Of a stretch of 7,423 bases of DNA, positions 4,792-7,423 are shown in pieces. Location: positions 1 through 7,423 of the forward strand of contig CAJXNE010000105.1 in NCBI GenBank assembly GCA_913056285.1, read 5' to 3'. This stretch comes from an uncultured Zetaproteobacteria bacterium (lineage in GTDB: Bacteria; Pseudomonadota; Zetaproteobacteria; Mariprofundales; Mariprofundaceae). Made by a program: the position numbers and the translations under genes. The notes beneath the pieces are model-generated. The model had not been told where the DNA came from. It saw only the letters and a program-made list of their open reading frames with translations, and did not search any database. Each line of letters opens with the position of its first letter. Position 1 is the first letter of the stretch.

Positions 4792-5652
4792 GTGCTAACG
4801 TTTCAGGATTTAATTCTTACCTTACAACAGTTTTGGGCCAAACGCGGTTGCGTTGTGCAACAGCCCTATGATTCATCAGTGGGCGCGGGTACGTTCCACC
4901 CGGCCACCTTTCTGCGTGTGCTTGATGATAACGACTGGCGCACGGCTTACGTGCAACCCTGCCGCCGCCCTACCGATGGCCGCTATGGCGAGAACCCGAA
5001 CCGCTTACAACACTACTACCAGTTTCAGGTGATTCTCAAACCCGCGCCGGAAGACATCCTTGAACTTTATCTCGATTCGTTGCGCACCATTGGCATCGAC
5101 CCTGAAGTGCACGATATTCGTTTTGTCGAAGACGATTGGGAATCGCCCACATTGGGTGCATGGGGACTGGGCTGGGAAGTGTGGCTCAATGGCATGGAAA
5201 TCACCCAGTTCACCTATTTCCAGCAAGTGGGCAGTGTCGAACTCTCGCGCACACCCGGTGAAATCACCTACGGACTGGAACGACTCGCCATGTATATTCA
5301 AGGTGTGGAAAACGTATTTGATCTGGTCTGGGTAGAGGACGATGACGGCAAACAGGTGTCATACGGCGAAGTATTCCATCGCAACGAAGTGGAATATTCT
5401 ACCTACAACTTTGAAGTGGCAGACAGTAGTTGGCTGCATCAACAGTTCGATCATGCCGAAGGTGAGTGCGCACGTTTAACGGAAAAGAATCTGATTTTAC
5501 CGGCCTACGAAGAAGTGATGAAAGCATCGCACGCATTTAATTTACTCGATGCCCGGGGCGCGATTTCCGTGGCTGAAAGGCAACGTTTTATCGGACGCGT
5601 GCGAGGGTTGGCGCGCACCGTGTCGCGCGCTTATGCGGGGGTAGAGGCATGA
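4792..5652 (+). CDS. glyQ: Glycyl-tRNA synthetase alpha subunit GlyQ
   Basis: Catalytic (class II aminoacyl-tRNA synthetase) subunit of the alpha2beta2 glycyl-tRNA synthetase, which activates glycine with ATP and charges tRNA-Gly together with GlyS. The product is 286 residues, close to the family norm (about 300). Strong family blocks are FQDLILTLQQFWAKRGC (4-20), VGAGTFHPATFLR (30-42), YVQPCRRPTDGRYGENPNR (53-71, motif 2 region with its conserved Arg residues), FVEDDWESPTLGAWGLGWEV (111-130), WLNGMEITQFTYFQQVG (131-147), GEITYGLERLAMYIQG (156-171, motif 3) and FNLLDARGAISVAERQR (249-265). It starts at GTG behind AGGGAG, giving an N-terminus that aligns with E. coli from the FQ-LILTLQ segment. 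One oddity is DDNDW at 45-49, where homologues usually have GPEPW or similar. Its stop overlaps the glyS start by four bases (ATGA), indicating an operon and translational coupling. Confidence 0.98.
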   Translation: MLTFQDLILTLQQFWAKRGCVVQQPYDSSVGAGTFHPATFLRVLDDNDWRTAYVQPCRRPTDGRYGENPNRLQHYYQFQVILKPAPEDILELYLDSLRTIGIDPEVHDIRFVEDDWESPTLGAWGLGWEVWLNGMEITQFTYFQQVGSVELSRTPGEITYGLERLAMYIQGVENVFDLVWVEDDDGKQVSYGEVFHRNEVEYSTYNFEVADSSWLHQQFDHAEGECARLTEKNLILPAYEEVMKASHAFNLLDARGAISVAERQRFIGRVRGLARTVSRAYAGVEA

Positions 5653-7423
5653 GCGAAATGAATCCATTGCTGATTGAAATCGGAACTGAGGAAATCCCGG
5701 CCGGCGTTGCGCCGCGCATGGGTGCTGCGTTGAAAGCGGCTGTGGAAAAACTGCTGGCCGATGCCGATGTGGCTCCTGAATCCATACGCCTGGGTGTTTC
5801 GCCGCGCCGACTGCTGCTGCATACCGCCGCATGTCCGGTGATGCAGGATGATCGCGAACAAACCATCTGGGGGCCGCCGGAACGCGTGGCCTTTGCCAAT
5901 GGAAACCCGACTGGTGCAGCCCACGGCTTTGCCAAAAAATCCGGTCTGTCGCTGGATGATTTTGAGTTAGCCGACAAAGGCGATGGCAAGGGCAACTACA
6001 TGAAAGCGGTGCGCACTCTCAAAGGTCGCCCGGTTGCCGATATTATTGCTGAAGCCATGCCCGGCGTATTGCGCAAACTGCCCAGCCCCAAACAGATGCA
6101 GTGGCAGGATGGGGAAACGCGTAGCGATGCATTCATCCGTCCGATTCGCTGGATGGTGGCGCGTTTGGGTGATTGTGTGATTGATTTCGCATTTGCAGGT
6201 GTCAGCGCCGGCAGCGAAAGTCGTGGTCACCGTGTACATGGAACCCGTGGTGAAATCGATATGAACGATCCTTTTACCTGGCTGGAATCGCAATATGTGC
6301 GTGCTGACCGTGATGCGCGCAAAGCACTGATTGCCGAGCAGTTGATTCAGGCAGCGGCCAGCGAAGATGTAACGCTGGTGGAAGATGCCGCATTACTGGA
6401 TGAGGTGACCGATCTGGTCGAGTGGCCGCAGGCGATTGCCGCACGCTACGATGCCGGTTTCCTGCGCCTGCCTGAAGAGGTCAGTCGCATTGAATTAAAA
6501 CATCATCAGCGCTGTTTTTCATCATATGACAGCGGGGGGAAAGTCAGCCCGGTGTTTTTCACTGTGGCCAATATTGCTTCGAAGAACCCGGCTGCGGTGG
6601 CGCATGGCAATGAACGCGTGGTCAATGCGCGTCTGGCCGATGCGGCCTTCTATTTTGATCGCGATCCGCAGCAGTCGCTCGATGCCCGCGTTGAAAAATT
6701 ATCCGAAATCGTGTTTCAGGATGGGCTCGGCATGGTCGGTGATCAGGTGCGCCGCATGCGCGCTTTTGTGCTCGATAATGCGAAAGCACTCGGTGTCGAT
6801 GCCAATGATGCCCTGCGTGCCGCACTGTTATGTAAATCTGATTTAACCACGGGTCTGGTCGGCGAGTTCCCCGAATTGCAGGGTTATATGGGCGGCATTT
6901 ATGCCCGCATGGATGGTGAGAATGATGCGGTTGCCAGCGGCATTGAGCATCACTATGCCCCGGTTGGCGCTGAGGATGCCCTGCCGGAGAACCGCATTGC
7001 CCGCGCAATTGGCATTATCGAGCGTGTTGATAAACTGCTGGGTTATTTCCATTTGGGTCGCATCCCGACCGCCAGCGCCGACCCGTTCGGGCTGCGCCGC
7101 GCAGCCATCGGCCTGATTCGTCTGCTCTCGGACTCATCTTCTCCGATTGATATGACGCTGGACAAAGTGATCGATGAAGCGGCCAAACAGTGGAATCAGC
7201 AGCGTGTCACCATTGCTGTTTCGGCCGATACCAAGGCAAAAGTGCATGCGTTCATCATTGAACGACTGCTCGGCCTGAGTGGTAATCTGGGATTCTCCAG
7301 AACAGCCATCGATGCCGCGGTCAATTCCTCTGAAACCCGGCCATTGTATCGGGAAGCATTGATCGCGCGTCACCTGGCTGGTTTTGAAAATTCGGATGAG
7401 GGACAGGCTATTGCCGCCGCCAA
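5649..7423 (+). CDS. glyS: Glycyl-tRNA synthetase beta subunit GlyS (partial, C-terminus off the right edge)
   Basis: Beta subunit of the bacterial alpha2beta2 glycyl-tRNA synthetase, needed for tRNA-Gly binding and activity. The frame is open for 591 codons plus two bases; full-length family members are near 690, so roughly the last 100 residues (C-terminal anticodon-binding-like part) are missing. Recognised blocks are LLIEIGTEEIPAG (7-19), SPRRLLLH (51-58), GFAKKSGL (93-100), DAFIRPIRWMVARLGD (160-175), GHRVHG (193-198), FLRLPEEV (271-278), NERVVNARLADAAFYFDRD (321-339), LTTGLVGEFPELQGYMGG (399-416) and ADPFGLRRAA (477-486). The HD-like region keeps EHHYAP (433-438), but the segment usually written ADKLD is ERVDK here (458-462). 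The ATG lies inside the glyQ stop region (ATGA overlap) with a G-rich stretch 7 bases upstream as ribosome binding site. No frameshift or internal stop was found. Confidence 0.98.
   Translation, partial: MSEMNPLLIEIGTEEIPAGVAPRMGAALKAAVEKLLADADVAPESIRLGVSPRRLLLHTAACPVMQDDREQTIWGPPERVAFANGNPTGAAHGFAKKSGLSLDDFELADKGDGKGNYMKAVRTLKGRPVADIIAEAMPGVLRKLPSPKQMQWQDGETRSDAFIRPIRWMVARLGDCVIDFAFAGVSAGSESRGHRVHGTRGEIDMNDPFTWLESQYVRADRDARKALIAEQLIQAAASEDVTLVEDAALLDEVTDLVEWPQAIAARYDAGFLRLPEEVSRIELKHHQRCFSSYDSGGKVSPVFFTVANIASKNPAAVAHGNERVVNARLADAAFYFDRDPQQSLDARVEKLSEIVFQDGLGMVGDQVRRMRAFVLDNAKALGVDANDALRAALLCKSDLTTGLVGEFPELQGYMGGIYARMDGENDAVASGIEHHYAPVGAEDALPENRIARAIGIIERVDKLLGYFHLGRIPTASADPFGLRRAAIGLIRLLSDSSSPIDMTLDKVIDEAAKQWNQQRVTIAVSADTKAKVHAFIIERLLGLSGNLGFSRTAIDAAVNSSETRPLYREALIARHLAGFENSDEGQAIAAA

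Noticed and set aside
5542..6293. Several minus-strand open frames opposite glyQ/glyS
   Set aside because: Shadows of the conserved glyS reading frame; no ribosome binding sites or family features.

Overview
The window comes from the chromosome of a Gram-negative bacterium, most likely a member of the Proteobacteria. The evidence is an outer-membrane beta-barrel protein with a signal peptide and a C-terminal Phe, a proteobacterial-style Lgt, and a two-subunit (alpha2beta2) glycyl-tRNA synthetase. By eye the base composition is moderate, slightly above 50% GC. A deep-branching lineage such as the Zetaproteobacteria would fit the GlyRS and diiron-protein sequences, but that is a guess from memory of family sequences, not a result.

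Layout, left to right. (1) Positions 1-2044, minus strand: a two-gene signalling operon. The promoter-proximal gene encodes a stand-alone metallo-beta-lactamase-fold protein with a diiron ligand set of the flavodiiron/ODP (oxygen-binding diiron protein) type. It is followed, with only a TAG stop between them and in the same reading frame, by a soluble PAS-domain sensor histidine kinase that runs off the left edge. (2) Positions 2045-2431: an AT-rich divergent intergenic region with a plausible sigma70-type promoter for the signalling operon and a near-perfect 10-bp-arm dyad upstream of uppP. (3) Positions 2432-4011, plus strand: uppP and lgt, sharing one base at their stop/start junction; both are membrane enzymes of envelope biogenesis. 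(4) Positions 4018-4584, minus strand: a small outer-membrane beta-barrel protein convergent with lgt, with 6 bases between the stops. (5) Positions 4585-4791: a second divergent intergenic region dense in short repeats, including two tandem TTGCnGCAA dyads and a 17-bp tandem duplication that carries the glyQ ribosome binding site. (6) Positions 4792-7423, plus strand: glyQ and glyS, overlapping by 4 bases; glyS is cut off by the right edge.

Most of the window is housekeeping: lipid-carrier recycling, lipoprotein maturation and glycine tRNA charging. The part most likely to be under-described is the diiron protein/histidine kinase pair. From its parts it looks like a cytoplasmic O2- or redox/iron-responsive two-component input in which the sensor is a separate diiron protein co-translated with its kinase. 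No RNA genes, CRISPR arrays, insertion sequences or convincing intrinsic terminators were seen.
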